Shown here: one piece after another, positions 11,480 through 22,926 of the stretch
Position numbering within the stretch: position 1 is the stretch's first letter
How the letters are laid out: every line of letters starts with the position of its first letter
NCBI GenBank assembly: GCA_963556255.1
Contig: OY744604.1
Location: forward strand, 79,528,697 to 79,592,696
Direction of reading: 5' to 3'
Source: Allolobophora icterica
Taxonomy: Eukaryota > Annelida > Clitellata > Crassiclitellata > Lumbricidae
DNA: 64,000 nt
Notes under the pieces: model-generated
Told to the model about the DNA's origin: nothing
The model's input: the letters and a program-made list of their open reading frames with translations, nothing else
Database searches by the model: none
Made by a program: the position numbers and the translations under genes

Positions 11480-11484
11480 AGCCT

Positions 11485-13353
11485 TTAAAAGATGGACTAT
11501 GTAACTGGACAAGTCCTAAGAAAGTTGATGGTCAAAATTCAAACAAACCTCATATTGACAGAAACGGTGGAGTACACCTTCGAATGACAGTCGTAGTTTC
11601 ACGGACTTCAGGGTAACAGATGGAATACTTTTAGGCACTTACAAGTCACCTTGCACTTTTTGGCTGCAAAATTATACATGGAATATGTCAACATAAAATG
11701 CTATAAAACAGTTACACATGGCCCTTCCAAAATTAAAATTAATGCATTAGATTCTAAATTGGCCAGGGCTTGATCAGCAGTCCACAAACATATTAATTGA
11801 TTCCTAGTGAATGAGGGTCACACCAATCTGCTGTTATTCCCATTTTGTCCTAAGGGTCAGTCGCTAACCATCCTGAATTGTTGCCATATGCACATGCTTC
11901 TTCATAAAATCCTAAACATGGCACTACATCATTTCCATGATCAAATATTAGATTCTGGGGACTGTTAAGTCCATGCGATTAGTAGCTTGTACTTGTACCA
12001 TACGACAGCCTGAATAATGCTGTTTACTCGACCTACCAGAAATAAAAGCACAATACATGATATTCAGCATACAAATGACAGGCAAGCAATGAATTCATAC
12101 TATCCCTTCGTTTTCTATTTCATTATGCACACTAGTTTTGTGGTGCTGCACATGAATTGTTAGAACAAAAGGCCAATCAAATCAAAAGAACTTATCCACT
12201 GGAATGAGCGTGCGACAAATACTTGAAACACCAAAGCTGATTTTCCACTGGATTACCGAAATATATTTTTCTAACTGAAAAAATTTGATTTGCATAAATC
12301 TGACTTATTGGGATATTTCCAAATATATTTTTCAGAATACTGGCAAAGTATTCCTTATTAGCTTACTGAATTTTGAATACCTTTGTGTCAAAAATGTTTC
12401 CAGCGTAATTAATTTTATAAGCAAAAATTATCTACAGATCCCCGGCTATTAGCAGCACTCAACTGGTTTAAACGACAACAAGAAATATAGAAACCTCCAT
12501 TGAGAAATCTCAATAACTCTGTGCTTTTAGTTAGACCATTACATCGGTTTAGCGTAAAATTTTACAAGTACGGCACGTTACTGTGTTTTAACTGGTAAAG
12601 AGTCTAACTATTATAAAGTTCAATTGGTATAGGAATTCCAATATTGACTTACATTTCGAACTTTGTTGGAAAAATATATAAGACCACGCTTCACGCACAA
12701 ATTAACACAAGGAACGACCGCTACAATCTGGTGCCCTGCCTCATCGAAGAACATAGTTGTGCGCTATAATTTTCACAACTGTTAAGCGTGCGCAGCAGCT
12801 TTACTATGGAATTTCATTTCCACGTATTCAACTAGAGTTTATTTCAGATTGCCTGGAAAGAATGATAAAAGCTATATCTCGTATGCTTATTAGAAACATT
12901 TATTAGCTGGTCTCTGTTACCAATTTGAGATCTGATATAAGTAAGTAAGTAAGTACAAATAATATTCTTTATTACTACCAACTGCTTATGCCGCACTTCG
13001 GTTTACATATAGTTTACACAAAATAGAGCATTCTTGTCAAAATGTTTCCTCATTAGATTGTCCGCCCTATGTATTAATCTTGCCTCATGGAATAGGCTAG
13101 TGCTGTCAGTGGACACAGCAGTGGGAGATGATGGTTCAGCCCTCGTCATGCAGTACCACAGCGAAGAGTCTGCAAAGCTACATAATTGCTGGAATCGTGA
13201 CTGGTGTCTATGTTTTTAAAGAATGTGTAATCCTGTCAGAGGCGCCCGCAGGCTTAAAAAAATTGGACGCACAACAAACAAATTATATATAAGGGTCTTT
13301 CAGCATTATTACACGTTTCAACTGCGCAAATAATGTCGTTTAAGTGCTTCCAG
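11485..13353. other. Intron sequence; LINE 3'-tail-like segment near 12940-13020
   Basis: AT-rich and without a recognisable exon. The segment 'gtaagtaagtaagt' followed by 'attctttatta' (12940-12990) matches the inverted 3' ends at 39918-40045 and 46655-46760, where AATAAA precedes a (CTTA)n tail; it is probably the 3' stub of a minus-strand LINE. Confidence 0.4.
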
Positions 13354-14380
13354 CAGTGTTATTTTAGTTCCAGCATTAATTTCTATTCCAGTTCTTATTC
13401 TATTCCACTGCTATAATTTTATTTCTAGTTCTAGTTCCTCTTAAGAAATAATTTTTATTCTTATTCTAGTTCTAGTTCCTCTTAAGAAATAATTTGTATT
13501 CCTATTCTAGTTCCACTTCCTCTTTATAAATAATTTTAGTTCCAGTTCTAGTTCCCCAAAAAAATTATTTGTATTTCCACTTCCAAATCCACTTAGGGCC
13601 TACAGTTATCACAGTTCTAACATGAACGGCTAATGTCTGTCGGACAATGTGAATGCGACTGATAATAAAACAGTTTATAGGCAGACACACTAAAAAGTTA
13701 CCAGTCAATTATTTTACTGTTGAGTTTCAAAAACACCCGCATTTCAAGGGATTTGCTCAATCGATTTCTACGACCTGTAGACATCCATCCTGCAAGGCTG
13801 CAACAGAAAAGATTCGACGAACGCCTCTGATGCGGGAGCTGAAACTAAATCTTCAGCTATAACAGCGAGTCGTCGGTAAACTGAATGTCTACTCTGCCAG
13901 AAGTCAAAGAGACTAGGAACAGCGACATGTTCTTCAATTTCCTGAATGTATTTAGAAAGTTCTGCTGCAATGCTGTCAGGAGCATGTTTTATGGGGAGTC
14001 TGAGTACCTCACTCTTGTTGCCAGAAGTTTGAATCAAAGAGCGTATATTATTTATAGAATATAGAATAGGCCTATGCGGAGTAGCTTCATCATAGCGCCG
14101 CACCGTGACGTCAATCAAGAGCCGTCGTCATTCCGTATAGTTATTAGTTAACGTTAGAATTATCGGTTGGGCAGCTTAAAAATTAATTTTTATTCTATTC
14201 CGTTCTCGTCTTGAAAATTAATTTTTATTCTATTCCGTTCTCGTTCTCGAAAAATATTGAAATTTTTATTCCTATTCTATTCTCGTTCCACAATTATTTT
14301 TCGTTCCAGTTTTCGTTCCGTGGAACTAATATTAAATAATTATTATTCCTATTCTATTCCCTTGAACGAAAATAACACTG
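13354..14380 (-). mobile_element. hAT transposon, internally deleted, with transposase remnant
   Basis: Perfect 8-bp target duplication GCTTCCAG (13346-13353, 14381-14388). Ends are CAGTGTTATTTTAGTTC and the inverse of GAACGAAAATAACACTG, with long subterminal tracts of 'attcta/ttccgttc' type. The interior carries a minus-strand piece of transposase (13768-14118). Inserted just upstream of the receptor TM exon. Confidence 0.85.
13768..14118 (-). pseudogene. hAT transposase C-terminal (dimerisation) fragment
   Basis: About 116 codons. The segment 'FDFWQSRHSVYRRLAVIA' followed by 'SAPASEAFVES' matches the hAT C-terminal dimerisation domain, where FWxxR..(Y)P.L...A.D....PAS...VE.(V)F is conserved. 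The frame is lost after 'FVES', where the family continues with RVFS, so this is a broken fragment of the surrounding hAT element. Confidence 0.7.
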
Positions 14381-14612
14381 GCTTCCAGCATTTTTTTTAG
14401 CAGACCTCAGATAGATTCCTAACGAATCATCTGAAACACAAATATGAAGCTTTCCGTTCGTTTATGGCCCAATATCGACCTCTTGTTGTTAAGTGCAATC
14501 GTTTCAATAATCGCATGATGAAATCTAAATATTAGTAAAATAATTTGGGTCTTGAACTTCTCTATAACAGATTATAACCTACGTTTCAGAATTTTCATTT
14601 TGTTGTTATTAG

Positions 14613-14855
14613 GTTCAACGTCTACGGCTGCATATAATAGGTCTACTTCTAAGAATGCTCCTTGCGAAACGTCGTCGCAAGAACTCAGCACTTCGACCAT
14701 CGCGACAAGCTCTTCCAGTCAGAGTATCGCAACCGACATCCTCTCTTCAGATGTTTCTACAGATGCTGCGATATTCTTGTGCTGCGCTGCTATTGTGAGC
14801 GTCATCGTAACTATTCTTATTATCGTCTTTCTGAAGAGAAGAAAGTTGAAAGAAG
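14613..14855 (+). CDS. Receptor exon: Ser/Thr-rich stalk and transmembrane helix
   Basis: Acceptor 'ttgttattag|GT', donor 'G|GTACTA', phase 1-1, 81 codons. About 48 residues rich in Ser and Thr, with NRS as a possible N-glycosylation site and one Cys, form a mucin-like stalk. They are followed by a hydrophobic helix 'AIFLCCAAIVSVIVTILI' and a basic stop-transfer 'LKRRKLKE'. This gives type I topology with the tail encoded by later exons. It joins in frame with the Ig exon (…TVEEG-STST…) and with 21415. The hAT element at 13354-14380 ends about 230 bp upstream. Confidence 0.75.
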
Positions 14856-15081
14856 GTACTACTAATCTCAGTTTTATCATTATTAAACTTCAATTTATAT
14901 ATCTGTGTCTTTCACAGCCTCCGCTGTTACGGTATCAATAGCAATTGTCCATCCGCTGAACTTTTTCGGTTGACCTTCGACGTGTTTGTTTGATATGAAT
15001 TTCGACAGTTTCTTTGTATTTTAAACAATAGGCTATTTCATAGTCTTGAAAAAATAAAAGTCGCAAATCGAATAATATACG

Positions 15082-16526
15082 CAGAGGCGACGCTACACCA
15101 GAGCGCGCCAGGGCAAATGCCCTGGTAAAAAAAAGCCTTTGCCCTGGTCGATGCCCTGCCAGAATATTTGTCCTGTCCAGAACTTGTTCGGGCAGTTTGT
15201 TATATCCTGACATATAAATTCACTAAATTCACTGAAATGTTAAAATTTGCTTTACAAAATGTCAAAAATCGCTCAGGTTCTGGGGGCTTCGGCCGTCTGA
15301 CCTCCTAACTATAGACATCTATATTAACAAAGCGAGAATTCTGTGTGTGTGTGTGTGTGTGTGTGTCTGTCTGTCTGTTTGACCGGGCTTAACTTCTACA
15401 ATTTTGCACCTTTTCACTCGAAACCTTCACTACTGTGTCGGCCTCGGCTTCGGACACCCAGTAGAGGGGTTCGCGTCCCCCGTTTCACCCCTAACATGGT
15501 GAAAATGCCCCAAAACTCTACCCACCCGACCGTCAATCACGCGCAAGCTCGCCTATTCCACTGCGAAGCGGTTCTATTTCTGGCGCCGGTATTCCCCAAC
15601 GTCATTAATAATGCGCGTAACGACACCGCGGTTCTATCTATGGCGCCGGTATTCCCCAACGTCATTAATAGTGCGCTTAAGTTGTTTACTTTCGCACAAA
15701 ATTTAATGACGATCGATTCGAAGTATATTCATCGTTTTACAGCAAAATTTTAACACATGTATGTTCAAAGACAAAGATCTAAATTATTTACAGTATATGA
15801 AACAACCAGTCTGCTTTACTAAGGGCGAGGCCGACTACAGACCGGCAGTGAGGGCTAGATTTCTGGCGTTTTCTTTAACACGTCAACGCCCGGTTCACCC
15901 TCTTCGACTGCGAAGCAGTCAGTCCACGGCAGTCTCCCCCACAGGTCGCCAGACGCCACAAGGGCCTCCAAGATTGCGAAGCAGTCGCCGCCAGAGGGCG
16001 ACTGCGAAGCAGTCAGTCCACGGCAGAGGTCGCTAGACGCCAGAAGGCGTATACAAGACTGCGAAGCAGTCTCCCCCACAGATGGCCAGACGCCACAAGG
16101 GCCTCCAAGACTGCGAAGCAGTCGTCGCCAGGGGGAGACTGCAAAGCAGTGACTCCACGGGAGAGGTCGCTAGACGCTAGAAGGCGTCTACAAGACTGCG
16201 AAGCAGTCTCCGCCAGAGGTCGCCAGACGCCACAGGGGCCTCCAAGACTGCGAAACAGTCGCCGCCAGAGGGCTACTGCGAAGCAGTCAATCCACGGCAG
16301 AGGTCGCTAGACGCCAGAAGGCGTCTACAAGACTGCGAAGTAGTCTCCGCCAGACGTCGCCAGACGCCACAAGGGCCTCCAAGACTGCGAAGCAGTCGCC
16401 GCCAGAGGGCGACTGCGAAGCAGTCAGTCCACGGCAGAGGTCGCTAGATGCCAGAAGGCGTCTACAAGACTGCGAAGCAGTCTCCGCCAGAGGGCGACTG
16501 CCAAGATTGCCAAGCAGTCGTTGTTG

Positions 16527-16558
<32 letters not shown>

Positions 16559-16991
16559 GGTGGTGGTGGTGGTGGTGGTGGTGGTGGTGGTGGTGGTGGT
16601 GGTGGTGGTGGTGGTGGTGGCGGTGGCGGTGGCGGTGGCGTGAAACTTATAACCCCGGGCAACGCCGGGTAATCCAGCTAGTATATAATAGTGCTGGGGG
16701 CGGTTTATGGCAAGCGCAGTAGCGCGAGCTTATAAAAACTTATGGTCACCATTTAAGCTCGCGCTACCTCGCTCTCCATGAATCACCTCTGAACTGGTTA
16801 CTTGTATGACTGCCCTGGCTATGCCCTGGTTTATGGTTTATGGCAAGCGCAGTAGCGCGAGCTTATAAAAAATTATGGTCACCATTTAAGCTCGCGCTGC
16901 CTCGCTCTCCATGAATCACCTCTGCACTGGTTACTTGTATGACTGCCCTGGCTATTCCCTGGTTACTAAAAAATGTCTGGCGTCGCCACTG
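15082..16991. mobile_element. hAT-type element interrupted by a pearl-like repeat
   Basis: Outer ends CAGAGGCGACGC and GCGTCGCCACTG form an inverted repeat. The flanks are AATATACG (15074-15081) and AATACACG (16992-16999), a 7/8 target duplication. Segments near both ends share 'gccctggt' motifs. A unit of about 130 bp (about 16700-16835 and 16825-16965), containing 'ggcaagcgcagtagcgcgag', is tandemly duplicated near the right end. The middle (about 15300-16690) is occupied by an unrelated repeat. Confidence 0.65.
15300..16690 (-). mobile_element. Pearl-like/Helitron-like repeat with amplified tandem core
   Basis: The right end, read on the minus strand, 'tagctggattacccggcgtt' matches the plus-strand start of the repeat at 34030. 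The left end, with GT/GTCT microsatellite and 'ttcgcgtcccccgttttcac'-like sequence, matches the inverted end of that copy. Inside, 15900-16510 is a tandem array built on 'gactgcgaagcagtc' units separated by 'cgccagagg' and 'gacgccagaaggcgt'. It is followed by a (GTT)n/(GGT)n tract at 16517-16640. Tandem core plus microsatellite resembles pearl/Helitron-derived elements of invertebrates; that assignment is inference. Confidence 0.5.
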
Positions 16992-18388
16992 AATACACGG
17001 TGAAGATTATTTCGTGCAGTGGCTTTGTTGGAAGATGGTTCCGTTTTGTGTTGTACATGTGGGTGTGGCATGTCGTCTCAGTCGTATTCTTCAGTTGCAT
17101 TTTGACTGATGCCTTTTGCAACAATGTTATGACGTTCTCTAAGCCATTAGATTGAATTGGATGAAATAGGTTGGGTTGGGATTGGATGGAGTGGAATGGA
17201 AGGGGAGGGAATGGGACTGGGTTTCATGAGATTGCACAGTTCAGAACGCCTCAGACAGCTTTACCGTTGTGGCAAGATAATTTAACGCTCAACGAGGAAG
17301 ATGTTGTTATTACTCATCTGGCGTCCGCGGTTCAATCGAGCGGTCGACCAAAACCGCCTTCGTATGTGACGGATGATGATGGTATGCCACAACATGGTCT
17401 GCATCTTCGAATAAGGAATGTCAGAAGCCTAGAAATTATAGGCCCTTTACAACTGTCGATGCCTTAACATGCCACATTTACCACAATTTGGGCATCCTAA
17501 TCGTTGTGAAAACATGGTATCACTTCAATGCCGAAGTTGCACTTCTGATATCGGTTCCCCATGTGTTAAAACGTCGTTGACCTGCTGCGGAAGAGCTCTT
17601 TCTCCTAACAGCCTCGTTACTCATCCTGGAGACCGAGGACGGGCGATTTCCATTGGAAGAACATACGGAGGAAGCTAACTCTAACTCTTACTAGTATCAC
17701 ATGTATACCATCTCTAAACTACTGGTCAAAACAAATTGTATCCTGAACCAAAAACAAAGAAACAGAACAATGTGTGCTCTACTGCAATTATATTTCCATT
17801 GTTTAGATACATCATTTGTAGTCTCTATTGTTGGATAATGACGCCCATTGTTTCCAAAATAGACAGTCATGTGCATTTGTTCTCGATTAATTAGTTGACC
17901 GTCTTCGTCAGCATTTGGCCGATATTAAATTTTTAAATGAGTAATTTTGCTTTGAATTTTGTATCTGAACATTTTCACAGTATCACTAAACACTCCTTAA
18001 AGTCAATAGATCATAAATCCGTTAAAAGCTTACGAAATGAATGAACGAATGAGCGAAGCACAAGGAATGTAATGTAAATCTCAAAATTTCTTAGCGACAC
18101 ATGAAAGCCGAACCGAGAGACCACTTGGTTTATCGGCGTTGTACAAATCAACTCAGCAATATCCTGGTGTGTTGGTCCTTTTTGATGCCTGGGCAGAATC
18201 CGGGAGATCAAACCCAGGAGCTACCATGATGCTGCTGGAAATATCGTTGATGAATTAATGAAGTAGTGTGCAAGCTGAAGAAGTAAAAAGTAACGAGTAA
18301 ATGATTGAATTTGTGAGTACTACGCGTTTATCATCTGTACAAACTATATATACGTACTTTCGTTCGTTCGTATTATTGCGAAGATAAA
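16992..18388. other. Intron sequence with an unassigned open frame
   Basis: A GGAT/GGGT-rich stretch (17160-17220) is followed by an open frame ending at 17465 that includes 'SYVTDDDGMPQHGL'. No splice signals or family could be matched, so no function is proposed. The rest is featureless. Confidence 0.3.
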
Positions 18389-18764
18389 TGTGACCTCGGC
18401 CGAGAGAAGGGACCACTTGTCGCTTTCTAGATTAGCCGGAAAACGCGTTTTTATGCTTAACGATTATATTGATTTTTGCTGCTAATTAATCAATCTGTAG
18501 CTCGGACTCACTGTACTACAGCGAATCTTATGCTACTTGATGCGTTAAGGCAAGATTCGGGCATTAATGCATTGGGTAGAGTCATATTAATTTTTTTATG
18601 CGATTTCCCGCCAAATGATATTTTATATTTTTGTGAAAAACGTGCATAAATTATGGGCCAAACGCTCTGAAATTTTTTCCTCATTTTAACTAAGGTGTAG
18701 GCTTGTGGAAACTGCTAATAAGTCCATTTGCGACAAGTGGTCCCTTCTCTCGGCCGAGGTCACA
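18389..18764. mobile_element. MITE with perfect 35-bp terminal inverted repeats
   Basis: The left end starts TGTGACCTCGGCCGAGAGAA and the right end is its exact inverse over 35 bp (18389-18423, 18730-18764). The interior is AT-rich and non-coding. I could not identify a clear target duplication, so the superfamily is left open. A related piece of the TIR ('ggaccacttgtcg') occurs near 59628. Confidence 0.75.
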
Positions 18765-21414
18765 AATATTGGGACACATTGTGAATAAACCGAAGCCGAA
18801 CTTTGTTTCCAACTAACCCACTAACAACGGTTTGATTAGAGATTTCTATTGGTCAACGTCTAACAAGACTGGGATGACGAAGCAACCGCAGACTATGAAT
18901 AAGGCATCAACTGAAGTTAGGAAAAAAGACGCAACGCGAGGAGAAAGAAGTTAGGGACGATGAAGAACTCGTGAAGAAGTTGAAATGCAACTGAAGATGA
19001 AGAAGGTGAATAAAGAGAACACGAAGAACGGCCAAATAGACAGATAAACGAATCCACCAATTAGGCAATTACCGCATCATCTAGGCCTGCAATTAGTTGA
19101 GACACGATTGTTAAATCCTGATTGCTGATATTTATCAACAAACCTATTAGCACAAAACTGAACAAGAAATATGACAGGCCTAATTCTAAGCCAGGAAGTA
19201 ACTAAATCGCACCGAGTACGATACGACTGAAGGTCCCTAAAAGGACGATGGCGGTAGTTCTGTAGCACTCATTCTATGTATATAGTTTCAGCTACACGAA
19301 CTTGAACCAAATCCTGCACAACTCGATTTAATTACATCCTGGCTTAGGTCTACCACATATGCAATTTTACATAGGGTTAATTAGGCGTTCGTGTAACCGA
19401 ATGAATCAGAGTAGTAAGTAATCGTTGGGTAATATATGCGTAAGCATACTGGACATTTCCCCGCATAGTTTCCGCCAGCGTGAGTGGGTCTTGCATGTAT
19501 GTATCAATTTCAAAGATCCTACGGGTAGTAAAGGCCTAGGTTAATGCATGCATGCATGTATGTGTGTGCTTGTGTGTGTATATATATGTGTGTGTGTATT
19601 TGTGTGTGTATACATGTGTGTATACATGTGTGTACGCGAGCGTGTGTGTGTGTGTGTGTGTGTGGAGGGTGGGTTGTGCGTGTGTACTACAATTACGATG
19701 ATTCAGTTAGACCATAGGCGTAGTTCCGAACTGGAACCCCTAGGCCTATTGAAGGCCAACTGACCTATTTTTACACTATTGACTGGTGAAGAAAATTTGA
19801 TAACCCATATCATATCAATAACCACATACTACCATATACTGGTAGAAACAATTTGTAAGACGATTATTAGAAGCGCGTTTTTAGAGGGTAACAAAGGCGT
19901 TCGACAAATGCCTGATCTCATACGTGTCTCAGACTCACGTGGCTCTTTGGGCATGCGCTAGTCCCCCTACATATTTCCGTAATAATGAAAATAATATTGT
20001 TATAATAATAATAAGGATAATAATAATAATATTTATATTTACATCAAAATGATAATATTAATAGTATTAATATTGACATTGATATTATTTGCTACTTTTA
20101 ACCCCAGTTAAGATTGGTTCCTCAAAAATACAAGAAAATATACTAAATGTTATTCTCGAACATCCGACCTCGTTCCAAGATTATCCCACTCATACAGGTT
20201 GTGTGAAATTTCTCTCAATACAGTGGCAATGTGACCTGGGACTAAAATGAATAGACATTGGACGTGGAAAGGTTCCTGACTTCGATCACCTCAGACTGCC
20301 GATTGCTGAGCTATGAGACAAATTTTGCGACGTTGGACACAGCTGAGTTTCCTTCACTGTGTCCAATCTCGCCTTTCTTCCAATTCTGTTGTCAGCATGC
20401 AGAAAACAGGATACAGCTCGTAGAAATAGATGTAGTCCTGTTCCTAGACCTGATTGTGTACTGCATTTTCACGTGTCAACGTCCTACTTCATTTTCCTCC
20501 TTAACGATAGTATTCATTCATTCATTCATTCATTCATTCATTCATTCATTCAGTGTACCTATCTAGCGTCTGTCAAAGATGACTACTCAGAGGCGCTCCC
20601 TGCCCAACTCCGGCAATGACAGCTATAGCGTCGAGAAGGACCGGTGTTTACACGCCCGAAGCTCAACCGGAAGTATGGACTGTTAATTCCGGCTCTACCG
20701 CAGTGAAGGGACCATACATGAAGAGGCACTATATAAATTTGCAATAATAACTACAACTGAAAATTACTAATTCGTAACTGGCAATTTGGAAGCTCGATTA
20801 AATAAGGGCAGAAGTTACATGGGCTGTTATTTTAGTTCTCAAGGGAATTCCACTGGTTTAGAATAACTCTTAATGTGAATACATTTTCGTCCTATTTAAC
20901 CTTATCTCTGATGACAATAAGCCTTGAGTTCATATAGTAGACTGACAACAACTGCAACTGATATTCAAACAATCGCTTGTAATTATTGCTACTGTCGTTT
21001 TACTTTGAGTGATATATATGTTTTAGCAGAAACCGTGTATCGGCTAGGCAATTATTCCAACATATATTTCAACGGACACTAAACAAACTGTGATTAGACA
21101 GACAAACAGTGATTGCTGTGTTTGAGCAGTGCTTTTATGATGATAGGCCTATAGAAAAAAATTATAATAGTACCTTACGCTCCACCCAAGCGCTTGTGGA
21201 CTGAGGTTAGATGATGAGGAAGTCGTAAGCAACAGGCCTTGGGCCGATCTGCACTCCACGAATGCCCTTGTGGAGCGATTGTCCAAAAGGACTGCCCAAA
21301 TGGCATGTCATGCAGCTATCTTGTTATCCTACTAGATCAAAACTGCGTCATTTTTATCACGATTTATGCTACTTCCTGATTTCCTATCATTGTGCTTTTA
21401 ATTTATTATTTCAG
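18765..21414. other. Intron sequence with GT and ATTC microsatellites and SINE tail fragment
   Basis: (GT)n-rich tract 19543-19690; (ATTC)n at 20512-20551; a following fragment (about 20560-20705, with 'ctcagaggcgctccc') matches the tail of the minus-strand SINE at 53082-53313; 'gcactatataaatttg' near 20730 is a typical SINE/LINE 3' tail. No exon recognised. Confidence 0.4.
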
Positions 21415-21528
21415 AGAGAGTTGAAGTGGGATCATCGCATGACACTGTGTCAGGTCATGGTCATACTGTTTCCGACAACATGATTGAACTGCAGGCTGTT
21501 CCAATCTATGCAGAAATACAAGAAAATG
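21415..21528 (+). CDS. Receptor cytoplasmic exon with YAEI motif
   Basis: Acceptor 'ttattatttcag|AG', donor 'G|GTACGA', phase 1-1, 38 codons. It encodes a polar segment ending 'LQAVPIYAEIQEN'. YAEI fits YxxI (ITIM-like, though with Pro instead of Ile/Val/Leu/Ser at -2), a potential SH2-binding site. It joins in frame after the TM exon (KLKE-ERVEV). The polypyrimidine-rich acceptor supports it; the donor is only moderate. Confidence 0.65.
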
Positions 21529-21720
21529 GTACGAATAGCTTTGCAATGCGATATCTGTGATTTCAAGTCTAAACTTCTTAGGCTGTCGATAGCAGTATCT
21601 AATTTAAGATATTTCTTTCCTGTCATTGTTCTTTTACCTTGCCAGGTTACCTGTTGTTCTAATTTGTTTTCATTTGCTTTCATCGTTACTTTAAGTTGGC
21701 ATGCCCAGTGTGCCATAGTC

Positions 21721-22058
21721 CAGAGTTTCCCAAACTGTGGGTCGCGACCCAAAAGTGGGTCGCGAAACTCTGGCAAGTGGGTCGCCACAATTTTTCGAAA
21801 AACATTTATTTTTTGCAGCAACAACATTTGGCTATGATTGGGCTAATACTAGCTCGATTGCAATAAATTGTACAATGTTTTTACATAAATTTCGTTTTAA
21901 TGCTTTAAGTTTCTAAGCGCTGTACGTAAATCCACATATTTCGATACCAATTTACGAAGCAAATTTTAGTACACAATGCTTAATTTTACACAGTGGGTGA
22001 CGAGACTGCCAAGATATTCACAAGTGGGTCGCGACCCAGAAAAGTTTGGGAACCGCTG
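21721..22058. mobile_element. hAT-type MITE, GGGTCGCGACCC ends
   Basis: Begins CAGAGTTTCCCAAACTGTGG and ends with the near-inverse GTTTGGGAACCGCTG. Both ends contain the palindromic GGGTCGCGACCC that typifies a widespread group of hAT MITEs. 338 bp, no coding capacity. The target duplication is obscured by the adjoining SINE. Confidence 0.7.
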
Positions 22059-22061
22059 CAC

Positions 22062-22332
22062 GGCATAGTCTAGGGGTTATCGTGCTGGATTATCAAACGA
22101 CAGGTCGGAGGTTCAAATCCAGTCAGGGCAGAAAGGCAGAAAATTGTTTCGAAATTTGGGCTCCACATGTTCCCCAACAAAATTCAGTAATCATGGGTAA
22201 ACTGAGAGTAAAGTGCTGGTAGGAAGATCAGGCGATGAAGGGCAGGACTGGCCACCCACCCAAATTGGCGACGCTAAGAAAAATGGTTGCTAAAAGTTCG
22301 TGCATATGGCTACCTCTAGAGGACAAGCTTAA
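22062..22332 (+). repeat. tRNA-headed SINE, family 1
   Basis: Well-preserved Pol III promoter: box A-like 'TAGTCTAGGGGTTATCGTG' and box B 'GGTCGGAGGTTCAAATCC'. The body is shared with the copies at 2478 and 47826. It is the best-preserved head in the window; it is not a tRNA gene, because no cloverleaf 3' half or CCA-end context follows. Confidence 0.75.
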
Positions 22333-22392
22333 TTCTATTCTACTTGATTTGGAGTGCAGTGTATACCAGGCCTACATAATATATAATATATC

Positions 22393-22620
22393 ATAGGGAC
22401 GTGGTGATTTAGCGGTATGTTTTGTGCCTTGTAAGTTGTAACCGGAGGGTCGCAGGTTCGAATCTACCTCAAGCCACTGCTTAGCGATCTTGGACAAGTT
22501 GCTCAGCCACAATAGTAGGCCTATGTGACGAAGGCAACGGGAAATCACCTCACTCATATCATCCCTGGGTGTCATTTGGGCAGAGAATTTATCATCCTCA
22601 TATGTACGATATAAATATAC
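22393..22620 (+). repeat. tRNA-headed SINE, family 2
   Basis: Head 'acgtggtgatttagcggtat' with box B 'GGTCGCAGGTTCGAATC'. It is similar in head to the minus-strand SINE at 53082-53313 ('GGTTGCAGGTTCGAACCCC') but has a different tail. The 3' limit is approximate. Confidence 0.55.
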
Positions 22621-22813
22621 ACTTGACAAGTGATATAAAGGAAAGATATACCAAGTTACTTTGTCGGACCTTTTGTGATAGGCAATATTGGTGCGAGATT
22701 TCGACAACCAAATTTATCTAGCGCGATTTCACGAGAAACACTTTGAGAGGTGCTTTAGCTTACAGATGTTTTTCATCTGATATTATGATGGTGCGTATCT
22801 TATTTGTTTGTAG

Positions 22814-22888
22814 AGAGAGTTCCAAGATCGACAGACAATGATCAGAACATCATACTCGGCCCGGTGTATGATTTGCTGAGAGCCACTG
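22814..22888 (+). CDS. Receptor cytoplasmic exon with YDLL motif
   Basis: Acceptor 'atttgtttgtag|AG', donor 'G|GTCAGT', phase 1-1, 25 codons. It encodes 'IILGPVYDLLRATG'; YDLL is a YxxL motif usable as an SH2 ligand or AP-2 sorting signal. It has the same layout as its neighbours: a small phase-1 exon with a single tyrosine near its C-terminal end. Inference from motif and phase only. Confidence 0.65.
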
Positions 22889-22926
22889 GTCAGTACTCTA
22901 AACATATTTATTTTGAATGTTGTAGC

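Larger units (their letters stand above)
5350..11484 (+). mobile_element. Gmr1-like Ty3/gypsy LTR retrotransposon, internally deleted
   Basis: Complete insertion with two 476-bp LTRs (5355-5830, 11004-11479) and a perfect 5-bp target duplication AGCCT (5350-5354, 11480-11484). The LTRs begin TGTG, end GACA, and I find one difference (5568 C versus 11217 G), so the insertion is recent. Internal order is gag, zinc knuckle, protease, integrase zinc-binding region, then reverse transcriptase and RNase H. Integrase upstream of RT is the order known for Gmr1-like Ty3/gypsy elements and for Ty1/copia, not for ordinary gypsy. Most of the integrase catalytic core is missing and the frame is broken before RT and inside RNase H, so this copy cannot encode a full polyprotein. 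It lies in the receptor intron, sense orientation. Confidence 0.9.

Noticed and set aside
16448..16722. Poly-Gly, poly-Trp and poly-Pro reading frames
   Set aside because: They are translations of the (GTT)n/(GGT)n tract; no gene context.
17171..17678. Two consecutive plus-strand frames as a possible gene
   Set aside because: No family match, no good splice sites, and the start lies in a simple GGAT-rich repeat.
22062..22140. tRNA gene suggested by box A and box B
   Set aside because: The same head is attached to a common dispersed body at five places, so it is a SINE promoter and not a tRNA gene.
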